Below are positions 22,283 through 28,952 of a stretch of DNA of 35,047 bases, piece after piece. Made by a program: the position numbers and the translations under genes. The first letter of the stretch is position 1, and each line of letters begins with the position of its first letter. Below the pieces are notes generated by a model that was given only the letters and a program-made list of their open reading frames with translations, was not told where the DNA came from and searched no databases. This DNA comes from HK-STAS-PATE-2 sp046350895 (GTDB lineage: Bacteria > Patescibacteriota > Patescibacteriia > 2-12-FULL-60-25): contig JAXLZL010000006.1 of NCBI GenBank assembly GCA_046350895.1, positions 1 through 35,047 of the forward strand, read 5' to 3'.

Positions 22283-22920
22283 TCGTGGGCGTTAAAAAGC
22301 CAAACGGTATTTTTGCTGATGGCGATGTCCTTTGGCAGCACCAAACCCTGCGCATAAACAAACGGCACGTCATTGCCTAAAAACAACGATTCACGGCGGC
22401 GTTCAGGCTCGACAGCGAGATAGAGCGCGCGCTGCACGAAGGTAGAGCAAATATACGTATCGGTCGTAGAGATGTGTCGAATAAGACGCTCGGATGCATC
22501 CGTGCCAAACAAATTTGAAAGCACGTATCTCACGATGAGATAAAAAACGTACTTATAGTCGTAGTTGACATCGATGGCATCCAAAAAGAAACCTCTAAAC
22601 CTGTCGATCTCTTTAGCGGTAAGTCCAGGGATGCGTTTGAAACCGATATCATACTCGTAATCCTGGTTGGCAAATGACTCGAGACGGTGAATGCGAATGC
22701 TTTCATTCGCCTCAATCAAAATGACCGACAAAATCTCATCGCCGGATTTCACGATATCGAATACGAGGGCGACGTGCGTCCAATACGAATCCCCCACCTT
22801 TCTGATCAAGCTGCGATTTAGGCCGATCTTACCGTGAAAAAAAACAATATCACCGATCTTCAGGTTTTTTACGGCTTCGTCGTAACTCGAGTATAATGAG
22901 CGGATTTTTTTGTGCTTCAT
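22279..22920 (-). CDS. Permuted papain-like NlpC/P60 (YiiX/YebB-like) protein, copy 1
   Basis: The 213-aa protein has the layout of circularly permuted NlpC/P60 enzymes: KIGDIVFFHG, a helix with SLIRKVGDSYWTHVALVFDI carrying the putative catalytic His, a VILIEAN strand, and late TYICSTFVQRAL carrying the putative nucleophile Cys. Members act as thiol amidases or hydrolases on peptidoglycan or lipids, and substrate here is unknown. No signal peptide is visible. The start may be ATG 22932, which overlaps the upstream paralogue's stop, or ATG 22920, 1 nt after it. The latter was chosen. It shares family, order and orientation with the next gene, which suggests a tandem duplication. Confidence 0.72.
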   Translation of the reverse strand: MKHKKIRSLYSSYDEAVKNLKIGDIVFFHGKIGLNRSLIRKVGDSYWTHVALVFDIVKSGDEILSVILIEANESIRIHRLESFANQDYEYDIGFKRIPGLTAKEIDRFRGFFLDAIDVNYDYKYVFYLIVRYVLSNLFGTDASERLIRHISTTDTYICSTFVQRALYLAVEPERRRESLFLGNDVPFVYAQGLVLPKDIAISKNTVWLFNAHD

Positions 22921-22936
22921 ATTAATGCTCATTATA
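22892..22936. repeat. 10-bp inverted repeat around the start of the copy 1 NlpC/P60-like gene
   Basis: Arms TATAATGAGC (22892-22901) and GCTCATTATA (22927-22936) are perfect inverted repeats 25 nt apart. In the minus-strand mRNA they would fold with the ATG at 22920 in the loop. One arm is coding sequence of the upstream gene's last codons, so the match constrains both proteins. Confidence 0.6.
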
Positions 22937-23644
22937 AATCCACTCCGATAAAGGGCTTTTGGCGATGTCAGCCGGCGAAGTCGTGTCCAAAAGCTGCATC
23001 GGCGTCAAGGCGCGGTTGCCAAAAAGCACCTTGGTGCGGTCTTCGATGTTCACGGCTTCATAGTAGGCTTTTTGCACAAGCGCCGAGCACGAGTAGCGCT
23101 GTCTCGACATGACAACCTTTTTCGTCATCTCAAACAAGTAAGCGCGCAAAAACCTAAACGTCTTGAGCGGATAGTACGGCGTATCGATGTTCATCAGGGC
23201 ATAGGCGCGGATTCGATGCCGCAAGTCCCTTGTGAGCCATGTCACGCGCTTGATCCCGATATCGTATTTATCAGGCTCCTTCATGTATTTATCCAATGAG
23301 TGGATCTCGGAGCCGAAATAAAACGGCCTCGAAGAAGATCCTTGCACGGATTCAACGATCACATTGTTCGAGTAGCCGCGTTCTTGGTTTTTGCCGAAAA
23401 TGATGAGGGCCGTATGGTCCCAGTAACTGTTGGTAATGCGCCTTAACAGCTCACGGGCAAGGCCGCCTTTCTTTTTGCGGATCAAAACGATGTCACCCGT
23501 CAACAAGACAGGCAAGCGACCATGGATTTTTTCTAACGGCGTCAATCCTCTATCACGAACAACGTTTTCAAGTTTGCGTACGGCAACACGAACCGTTCGT
23601 GAACGGCCGCGTTCTTGTTGGTGGGAGAGAGAAAGTGCTACCAT
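22922..23644 (-). CDS. Permuted papain-like NlpC/P60 (YiiX/YebB-like) protein, copy 2
   Basis: This 240-aa protein has the same layout as its neighbour: LLTGDIVLIRKKKGG, then ELLRRITNSYWDHTALIIFG (putative catalytic His), VIVESVQG, and RYSCSALVQKAYYEAV (putative nucleophile Cys). It has about 45 extra basic N-terminal residues (HQQERGRSRTVRVAVRKLE). There is no signal peptide, so a cytoplasmic or peripheral location is likely. Family membership is by motif memory and the enzymatic activity is unproven. Its start codon lies 6 bp from the divergent PAS-like gene's start. Confidence 0.72.
   Translation of the reverse strand: MVALSLSHQQERGRSRTVRVAVRKLENVVRDRGLTPLEKIHGRLPVLLTGDIVLIRKKKGGLARELLRRITNSYWDHTALIIFGKNQERGYSNNVIVESVQGSSSRPFYFGSEIHSLDKYMKEPDKYDIGIKRVTWLTRDLRHRIRAYALMNIDTPYYPLKTFRFLRAYLFEMTKKVVMSRQRYSCSALVQKAYYEAVNIEDRTKVLFGNRALTPMQLLDTTSPADIAKSPLSEWIYNEH
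23636..23644 (+). promoter_or_regulatory. Extended -10 of the PAS-like gene
   Basis: TGC-TACCAT, with -10 at 23639-23644, exactly 6 nt before ATG 23651. A TTGTTG lies 18 bp upstream as a possible -35. The -10 overlaps the start codon of the divergent gene. Confidence 0.55.
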
Positions 23645-23650
23645 GCGCTT

Positions 23651-24004
23651 ATGAAGAATCAGTTGTATCTTACCACAGATGAGAAGCTCATCGTTGTTGA
23701 TAGTTCTTCGGGCTTTCTTGAACTCATTGGTAAGCCGCGTAACTCCATCGTTGGCAAACCGCTTGACGAGTGGGTAGGCAAAGACTGTTTGCGTGCATTA
23801 CTAAAGGACGTGCTCAGAGCCTACCGTGGCGATGACATCAAAAACCATTTGGCGACCTTCATGATCGGCGGTAAGCCGTTTCACTTCTCTATCGACATCA
23901 AACCCGGCCGAATGGATCCAAAAGGGTATGCGACAAAGCTCACACTAAGCTTTACCGACCGCCGTAAGGCCGTAAACTGCCAACCCTTAGAACACCTCGG
24001 ATAA
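23651..24004 (+). CDS. Stand-alone PAS-like domain protein
   Basis: The 117-aa protein resembles a single PAS sensor fold with no output domain. KLIVVDSSSGFLELIGKPRNSIVGKPLDEWVG matches the typical 'vds..gf..l.G.....iiGkpl.e' PAS pattern. A helical stretch and a beta-rich end (GKPFHFSIDIKPG, ATKLTLSFTDR) follow. A ligand or partner cannot be inferred. The start ATG 23651 was chosen because an extended -10 lies 6 nt upstream. The stop codon lies in the loop of its terminator. It converges with a membrane protein gene. Confidence 0.65.
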   Translation: MKNQLYLTTDEKLIVVDSSSGFLELIGKPRNSIVGKPLDEWVGKDCLRALLKDVLRAYRGDDIKNHLATFMIGGKPFHFSIDIKPGRMDPKGYATKLTLSFTDRRKAVNCQPLEHLG

Positions 24005-24014
24005 GGGGTGTTCT
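23989..24014 (+). terminator. Terminator of the PAS-like gene, stop codon in loop
   Basis: Stem AGAACACCTC / GGGGTGTTCT (with one mismatch or wobble) around loop GGATAA, then TTATTT. The TAA in the loop is the stop codon. Confidence 0.75.
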
Positions 24015-24650
24015 TTATTTATCCGCTTTCTTCTCGTCCAAAACATGAAGCAGGCAAAGGCCACTGATAACGGCTGCAAAAAAACACCATACCGAGGTAA
24101 ATACGGTCCAGTACACAGCAAAAGAAAATGCCGTGGCCGCTAACCCTATATAACCCATGAGACGGATATACTTATGGCTTGATACGAATTGGGTGATGCA
24201 AGCAGAGAAGAGATAACCCAAAGCGATAGGCAGCAATATCGCCATTGGCATCTCGGCACCGTACTGCAAACAACGATCATGCACCGTAATGACCAATGGC
24301 CCAGAGAACATCTGAGCCAGCAAGGCAAGACAGGTAACAAAACCGATAGCCAGTGAAAAAAAGATGATGCGGCGTTTTTTTTCGTTTGTTTCGGTTTTGC
24401 TTATGGCAAGCGGGATAAACCAAGGCCAAAAAAGAAAGGCGAAAAACAAAAAGGCGTATCCCAACCACAGATTAGGCGTACCCGCCCCTACATAGAGCCA
24501 TTGCAGCCCTTCGATCCCCTGTTGCAAGCCAAAAAATACCGGGACCGAGGCGATTAACCTGTCTTTTGGACGCGCCTTTGATAAGGCATAAGCGCCTATT
24601 GGCAACAATGCTGCTGACGCCGTAAAACTCGCAGTCGCTGAAAAACACAT
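24015..24650 (-). CDS. DUF6629-like multi-pass membrane protein, copy B
   Basis: The 211-aa protein starts with the striking MCFSATASFTASAALLPIGAYALSKARPKDR and has about six to seven hydrophobic segments, including LGYAFLFFAFLFWPWFIPLAI. I recall this N-terminal signature from a family listed as DUF6629, and the name should be checked. The function is unknown. WLYVGAGTP and the Glu in QGIEGLQWL are shared with copy A. It starts 5 nt after the copy A stop, so the pair is an operon and a tandem duplication. Confidence 0.75.
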   Translation of the reverse strand: MCFSATASFTASAALLPIGAYALSKARPKDRLIASVPVFFGLQQGIEGLQWLYVGAGTPNLWLGYAFLFFAFLFWPWFIPLAISKTETNEKKRRIIFFSLAIGFVTCLALLAQMFSGPLVITVHDRCLQYGAEMPMAILLPIALGYLFSACITQFVSSHKYIRLMGYIGLAATAFSFAVYWTVFTSVWCFFAAVISGLCLLHVLDEKKADK

Positions 24651-24655
24651 AGCGG

Positions 24656-25285
24656 TTATTTGCTGGTTCGCGTATAAAAGTAAATAGCGATAATGCTGCT
24701 TAGCACTGCTTCAAAAAAGCACCACACCGACGTAAATGAAACCATGTAAACATACGCCGCGATCGCTGCAGAAAACAACGAAACAACTCCGAGCAGCCTT
24801 ACCCAAAAGTGGCTCGACAAGAAAAACACGAGGGACGTGTAACAAGCATACAAAAACGCAACAACACCGAGGACCGATGCTGGCCAACCGATATTATAGA
24901 AAATGGCTTTATCATAGACCTGGATTGACAATGACCGCATCAAGGTCAAACCGATCAAGAGCAAAGCAAGAACAATGCCGAATGGAACCAAGCGCTGCAG
25001 GGTAGCTCGTCTCGCCGCATCCGGCTCGATGCTCATTGATGCCAATGGCGCATAGATGGGCCACAAGATAAAAGCAAAGAACAAGAACCCGTAGCCCGCC
25101 ATCTGGCAAGTTGCTCCTTGGCCGATAGAGAGCCACTGAATGCCTTCAATAATCTGCTGGATAGCGAATAGTAGCGGCATCAAGGCTAGCAGGCGTTCTT
25201 TTGGTTTGGCTTTGACGAGAGAATACACTCCGATTGGCGCCAAAACACCTGCGGCGGTAAAGCTCGCGGTCGCTGAAAAACACAT
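24656..25285 (-). CDS. DUF6629-like multi-pass membrane protein, copy A
   Basis: The 209-aa protein starts MCFSATASFTAAGVLAPIGVYSLVKAKPKER and is the paralogue of the downstream gene. It has comparable length, the same hydrophobic profile, QQIIEGIQWLSIGQGA in the same place, and similar VSFTSVWCFFEAVLS near the C-terminus. The first 30 or so nucleotides of the two genes are nearly identical. The family function is unknown. A conserved Cys2 and the invariant start suggest strong selection on the N-terminus. It is transcribed from an extended -10 promoter 10 nt upstream. Confidence 0.75.
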   Translation of the reverse strand: MCFSATASFTAAGVLAPIGVYSLVKAKPKERLLALMPLLFAIQQIIEGIQWLSIGQGATCQMAGYGFLFFAFILWPIYAPLASMSIEPDAARRATLQRLVPFGIVLALLLIGLTLMRSLSIQVYDKAIFYNIGWPASVLGVVAFLYACYTSLVFFLSSHFWVRLLGVVSLFSAAIAAYVYMVSFTSVWCFFEAVLSSIIAIYFYTRTSK

Positions 25286-25295
25286 ATCGAGACGA

Positions 25296-25304
25296 AGTAT
25301 AGCA
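25296..25304 (-). promoter_or_regulatory. Extended -10 of the DUF6629-like operon
   Basis: TGC-TATACT (-10 at 25296-25301), 10 nt before ATG 25285, next to the terminator at 25317-25344. Confidence 0.6.
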
Positions 25305-25316
25305 CAGATAACGCAA

Positions 25317-25344
25317 AACCCTCCTGCTAGGCAGCAAGAGGGTT
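25317..25344 (-). terminator. Terminator of the 25352-26134 orphan gene
   Basis: Stem AACCCTC / GAGGGTT extended by TGCT / AGCA, followed by TTG on the minus strand. It lies 7 nt after the stop codon. Confidence 0.8.
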
Positions 25345-25351
25345 CAGTTGG

Positions 25352-26134
25352 TCAGTTGGCAGTGAGACGGTCGTCTTCGGCCGTCGTCTCGTCCTCATCT
25401 TCATCTTCTGCATCTTTTACGATGCTCGCCCGTCTGCCGGTCAGGGCTTTCTTTGTACCGCCAAACCGGTGATCATCGTTCTCTACGTCTTTTTGAACGA
25501 AGATTTTTTCACTCGCGAGCCACTGCATTACATCTTGCAATGAATGCAGCGCCGTCCATGGGGCTTCTTCTGGTTCGCTCTTGCCATCGAAATTGAGCAA
25601 ACCGAGACGGACGAATTTGTTCTTTCGACCGACGGCCAAAAGCTGATCTGGATCACGGTCGAGATAGTACGAAGGCAAGCGCTTGTTGGCGATTGCCACG
25701 ATCATCTCGTGCTTGACCATGGTACGCTCTACGATGCGCAGACCCTGGTTGACCAGATACTTCAAGCTCGAACCACTGACGATTTCAGTGTAGAAGTGGC
25801 GATGCCCCTGGGCGAACAAGGTCACATCGGCATGTTTGGTAATCCCCCGTAAGAGATTCACGCCATCACTGTTGAGGTACTTGTCGAGACACGATGTCAC
25901 GACTTCGTTCAGGTTTGCCATGATGCGGCCGATGCGCCGGTCACGGGGTTCTTCTTTCAGCTTTTCGGGCACGACGGATTCGACATGCCCAAGAAGCGTA
26001 TACGAAGCGAGCTTCGCTTCGGCGCTGCGGGCGACATGTTCATCGACATCGTATTCGAGCATGACGGATTCAACCGTACGGCTGAAGCGCCACCGATCAA
26101 AAACCACTTCAAGCGGAAAGAACACCTGGGGCAT
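25352..26134 (-). CDS. Orphan protein with acidic C-terminus
   Basis: I do not recognise this protein. From ATG 26134, preceded by GGAGG with 5-nt spacing, it has 260 aa. It is soluble, with a helical N-terminal half (VMLEYDVDEHVARSAEAKLASYTLLGHVESVV) and a region IMANLNEVVTSCLDKYLNSDGVNLLRG. A basic-acidic tail ends in DAEDEDEDETTAEDD (about residues 240-255), which is probably disordered. There is no membrane segment. It has a strong private promoter with an inverted repeat filling the spacer, and a strong terminator. The expression style matches the orphan island. Confidence 0.75.
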   Translation of the reverse strand: MPQVFFPLEVVFDRWRFSRTVESVMLEYDVDEHVARSAEAKLASYTLLGHVESVVPEKLKEEPRDRRIGRIMANLNEVVTSCLDKYLNSDGVNLLRGITKHADVTLFAQGHRHFYTEIVSGSSLKYLVNQGLRIVERTMVKHEMIVAIANKRLPSYYLDRDPDQLLAVGRKNKFVRLGLLNFDGKSEPEEAPWTALHSLQDVMQWLASEKIFVQKDVENDDHRFGGTKKALTGRRASIVKDAEDEDEDETTAEDDRLTAN

Positions 26135-26150
26135 GAGTACCTCCAAAACC

Positions 26151-26179
26151 GTTGTAGCAAAATATTATTTTTGCGTCAA
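26151..26179 (-). promoter_or_regulatory. Promoter of the 25352-26134 gene with inverted repeat spacer
   Basis: TTGACG (26174-26179), 17-bp spacer, extended -10 TGC-TACAAC (26151-26156). The spacer is an inverted repeat: GCAAAA and TTTTGC around a 6-nt centre (26157-26174). This is a plausible repressor site. Confidence 0.65.
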
Positions 26180-26246
26180 TGAGACAATTGTGGCATCTTT
26201 TGGGCGTGGCGAAGGCCGCACCTTATTTACCAATAAACAAAAAACT

Positions 26247-26786
26247 ATGTCACATCTTACTGAAGGCGCCCGCGTCCCAGATGTCGTATTCAAAACCCGC
26301 GTCCGTGACGAGAGCGTAGAGGGCCCAAACCCTTATCGCTGGCAAGATTTGAGCACAAAAGACATCTTCGCAGGCAAAAACATCGTCTTATTCTCTTTGC
26401 CAGGAGCTTATACGCCTACTTGCTCTTCTACCCACCTCCCTGGTTACGAAGCAGCAAACGAAGACTTCAAGGCCCTTGGCGTTGACCAGGTGATTTGCCT
26501 CTCGGTGAACGATGCCTTTGTCATGTTCAACTGGGGCAAAGCGCAGAACATAGAGAAAACGTTTTTGCTCCCAGACGGCAACGGTGACTTCACCCGTGGC
26601 ATGGGCATGCTCGTCAAGAAAAATAACCTGGGCTTCGGTGATCGCTCCTGGCGCTATTCGATGCATGTCGTCGACGGCGAAATTAAAAAATGTTCGTTGA
26701 GCCCGGCTTCTCTGATGACTGCGTCCAACACTGTTCGAAGTCTCAGATGCCAAAACCATGCTCGACTACCTCAAATCGCAGCATAA
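26247..26786 (+). pseudogene. Peroxiredoxin (Prx5/AHP1 type), frameshifted at the 3' end
   Basis: This is a thiol peroxidase that would reduce hydroperoxides. From ATG 26247 the first 146 or so residues are clean: VPDVVFKTRVRD, LFSLPGAYTPTCSSTHLPGY with the peroxidatic Cys in TPTC, VICLSVNDAFVMFNW, and SMHVVDGEIKK. At a six-A run (26685-26690) the frame breaks. The expected MFVEPGFSDDC is in another frame, and then FEVSDAKTMLDYLKSQ in a third. At least two one-base losses (26685-26690 and about 26722) are needed. The terminator follows directly. No clear ribosome site is visible. Confidence 0.88.
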
Positions 26787-26815
26787 AAAAACTCCCCGCA
26801 ATAAAGGGAGTTTTT
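26784..26815. terminator. Shared bidirectional terminator
   Basis: Stem AAAAACTCCC / GGGAGTTTTT between the convergent peroxiredoxin and deacetylase genes, with A/T tracts on both sides. The deacetylase stop codon touches its right edge. Confidence 0.8.
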
Positions 26816-27926
26816 ATTTGGCGTTTGTGTCGAGATAGTCGGCAAGCTCAGAGAAGGTCGAACACTTCACGTCGGGCAATCCGCATACTTCTGAAGCGAA
26901 TTGCTTCATCGCATCCCAATAGAGGCTGTCATTCCATAACGAGAAGTGGTGGCCGATTGAGTATCAGCGCGATTACCTTCAGTTCGCTTTAAAATAGCGT
27001 CGATATGACTCGAGCACGTCGTTATAGGCAGCATCCCATTCAGGCGTACCCTTTTTTAACGTTTCTTTAGCAGCTGTTTGCTTAAAGAAGAAGTTATAGT
27101 CCATCGAGAGGATGCCGTAGGTCGTTGTGCCATAGCCGATCTTTTTGAGAGGAAACTCCCACAAACCGTTTGCCAACTTCTTCGGCCAATCGGTTGGCTT
27201 TCCGACATCGCTCGTATCATAGCGATAACCAGCGGCTTTAAGCGCGTCATACATGGCCGCATTACGGCCCAGCTCGGGCGCCCTGAACCCCGCATAAGAC
27301 ATCTGTGGTACAAACGCGGCAAATTGTTTTAATTCTGAGTCCCATTGGTCCCGGGTCCATTTTGAACCGTCAAAATGGCCGTTGGCATGCGAGCCGATCT
27401 CGTTGCCTTCTTCGGCCGCTAAGCGCACTTGCTCAAGGCGCTGGTCAATCTCATTCTTTGAGATGCCCCAACCGATCGCCGATGTGCCTGTAGCGTGCGC
27501 CGGCGGCACATAACTCATGCGGTCTTTATATTGGACGAAGTACACGCCGCTGATGAAATAAGTAAAGTGCAGAGGCTTGTTTTGCGGTCATCTCTTTGGC
27601 AAATTGGCGAGACTCCTTCCAAAATCCAATGAGCGAGAGCCGTCAAAAGCCAAGGTCACAAACTGCGGCGGCTTCGAGTCCTTAATGATCGCCGTTGTAC
27701 CAGTCACCTGTGCAATGTTTAACAGCGTCGAAGAAACATCAACCTGGGGCACATCAAGTTCTTTGACCTGGGTGAGACCAGGGCCCGTATGGGTATCCGT
27801 AGCTGACTGGCCGTCTGGCAACCCGGTTTTTCGGTGTTCAGCTGTGCCTCTTGGCCAAAAAACAAACACCGTAACTACCGATAAAACGGCGGTAGCGATG
27901 ATCAGGGCGAGATGGTGCTTTTTCAT
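26814..27926 (-). pseudogene. Polysaccharide deacetylase family protein, multiply frameshifted
   Basis: This NodB-fold carbohydrate esterase-like protein is predicted to act outside the membrane after an N-terminal anchor (ALIIATAVLSVVTVFVFW). PPQFVTLAFDGSRSLDF carries the catalytic Asp motif. EIGSHANGHFDG has the metal-binding HxxxH-type motif, and FRAPELGRNAAMYDALKAAGY is typical. The C-terminal IGHHFSLWNDSLYWDAMKQF is present but separated by a stop. Indels are needed at about 27621 and 27570 and around 26955-26980. About 370 residues would result if repaired. It overlaps the dCMP deaminase stop by 4 nt (ATGA). The same stretch includes the damaged peroxiredoxin, so a local consensus problem is likely. 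Confidence 0.85.
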
Positions 27927-28402
27927 AAGGGGTAAGCAAAAGACAGGTCGTTATATTCGAGGGTATCATACGCGATCAGCTCATTTTTGCCATGCCAGAG
28001 CACGAACTCGGCAATACCGGCATCCAAAGCCATTTTGCTGCAAATGGTGCAGTAAGGCTGACCAGAAGGCTTTGGCTCGCCATTTTCGTCCAACCTGACA
28101 AAATAAAGCATAGAACCTTGCAACCCCTCAGAACGTCGCTTTAATGCATCCATGACAGCGCGTTGCTCGGCGTGAACACAGCAAGTGCGGTCAGATTTGA
28201 ATCCGTCTTTAAGCTCATCTTTGCGATGACAACGAGATTGCCCCTCAATGTCGCCTGGCGGACTGTTCACACCCTCCCCTATCACCTCATCGCCAAGAAC
28301 GATCACTGAACCACAACGTGCACGGCCACAGCGGGAGTGTTCACGCGCGAGCTTGGCGGCTGATTCTATCCATCGCCAATGGTCCATGGTGAGGGTTCGC
28401 AT
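27923..28402 (-). CDS. Deoxycytidylate deaminase-like zinc enzyme (ComEB type)
   Basis: This CDA-fold protein is predicted to convert dCMP to dUMP, or a related nucleotide, in the cytoplasm. The 159-aa protein has CVHAEQRAV (zinc His and catalytic Glu) and QPYCTICSKMAL (PCxxC-type zinc cysteines). The middle CHRKDELKDGF is similar to the CxR...GF segment of dCMP deaminases. The HAE and CxxC motifs indicate an active enzyme, but the exact substrate is inferred. ATG 28402 is 6 nt after an extended -10 and lacks a ribosome site. The downstream deacetylase overlaps by 4 nt. Confidence 0.86.
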   Translation of the reverse strand: MRTLTMDHWRWIESAAKLAREHSRCGRARCGSVIVLGDEVIGEGVNSPPGDIEGQSRCHRKDELKDGFKSDRTCCVHAEQRAVMDALKRRSEGLQGSMLYFVRLDENGEPKPSGQPYCTICSKMALDAGIAEFVLWHGKNELIAYDTLEYNDLSFAYPL

Positions 28403-28408
28403 TGCTTA

Positions 28409-28417
28409 TCTATAACA
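28409..28417 (-). promoter_or_regulatory. Extended -10 of the dCMP deaminase gene
   Basis: TGT-TATAGA (-10 at 28409-28414), 6 nt before ATG 28402, right after the T-tract of the preceding terminator. Confidence 0.6.
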
Positions 28418-28421
28418 AAAA

Positions 28422-28448
28422 AGACACCCGGCGATAAGCCTGGTGTCT
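28422..28448 (-). terminator. Terminator of the MacAB-like operon
   Basis: Stem AGACACC-A-GGC / GCC-G-GGTGTCT around TTATC, followed by TTTTTT on the minus strand. Confidence 0.88.
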
Positions 28449-28454
28449 CTTGTC

Positions 28455-28934
28455 TTAATTCTGCGTGCTTGTTGGCGCCATTGGCATTCTTGGCATGTTT
28501 GGCATGCGCTCACCAGCTGGACGAATCTGCATCATCCCAGCCGTAATTGAGCCGTCTTTATCTGCCTTGCCCGAGACGACGATGGTCGTGCCCGTCGTGA
28601 TGTCTGCCAATGTACCAGAACTTTGCTTGCTCACCGTGGTTGAAGCATTGTAAAAAATGATCTTCGAACCGCCATCCGTGAGCTTAAGCGTGACAGACGA
28701 ATCATCCTTTGAGACAACTTCGCCGTTGATCAAACCCGTACCCGCACGCATACCTTGGCCCATTTGGCCGCCTTGGCGCGCCTGGCCAAACGGATTCTGG
28801 CCCTGTTGGCCCTGGGCAAAACGCTGGCCCATGGCCGGCACCTTGGACTCTTGGTACTTCATGCCGCCATAAAACGAACCGCCACCAACCACGATTGCCG
28901 TAACAAGAACCGCACCGATGAGTTTATTGTCCAT
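28455..28934 (-). CDS. Membrane-anchored DUF5666-like protein
   Basis: The 159-aa protein has an N-terminal membrane segment (LIGAVLVTAIVVGGGSFYGG), then a Gln/Gly-rich low-complexity linker. A small beta domain follows, INGEVVSKDDSSVTLKLTDGGSKIIFYN...TIVVSGKADKDGSITAGMMQI, resembling DUF5666-type domains. It ends in a Met/Pro-rich tail (MPNMPRMPMAP) that could bind metal, which is speculation. It is the last gene of the export operon and starts 18 nt after the permease, so it may assist that system. Confidence 0.75.
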   Translation of the reverse strand: MDNKLIGAVLVTAIVVGGGSFYGGMKYQESKVPAMGQRFAQGQQGQNPFGQARQGGQMGQGMRAGTGLINGEVVSKDDSSVTLKLTDGGSKIIFYNASTTVSKQSSGTLADITTGTTIVVSGKADKDGSITAGMMQIRPAGERMPNMPRMPMAPTSTQN

Positions 28935-28952
28935 AAGGATGTTTGTGGAGAA

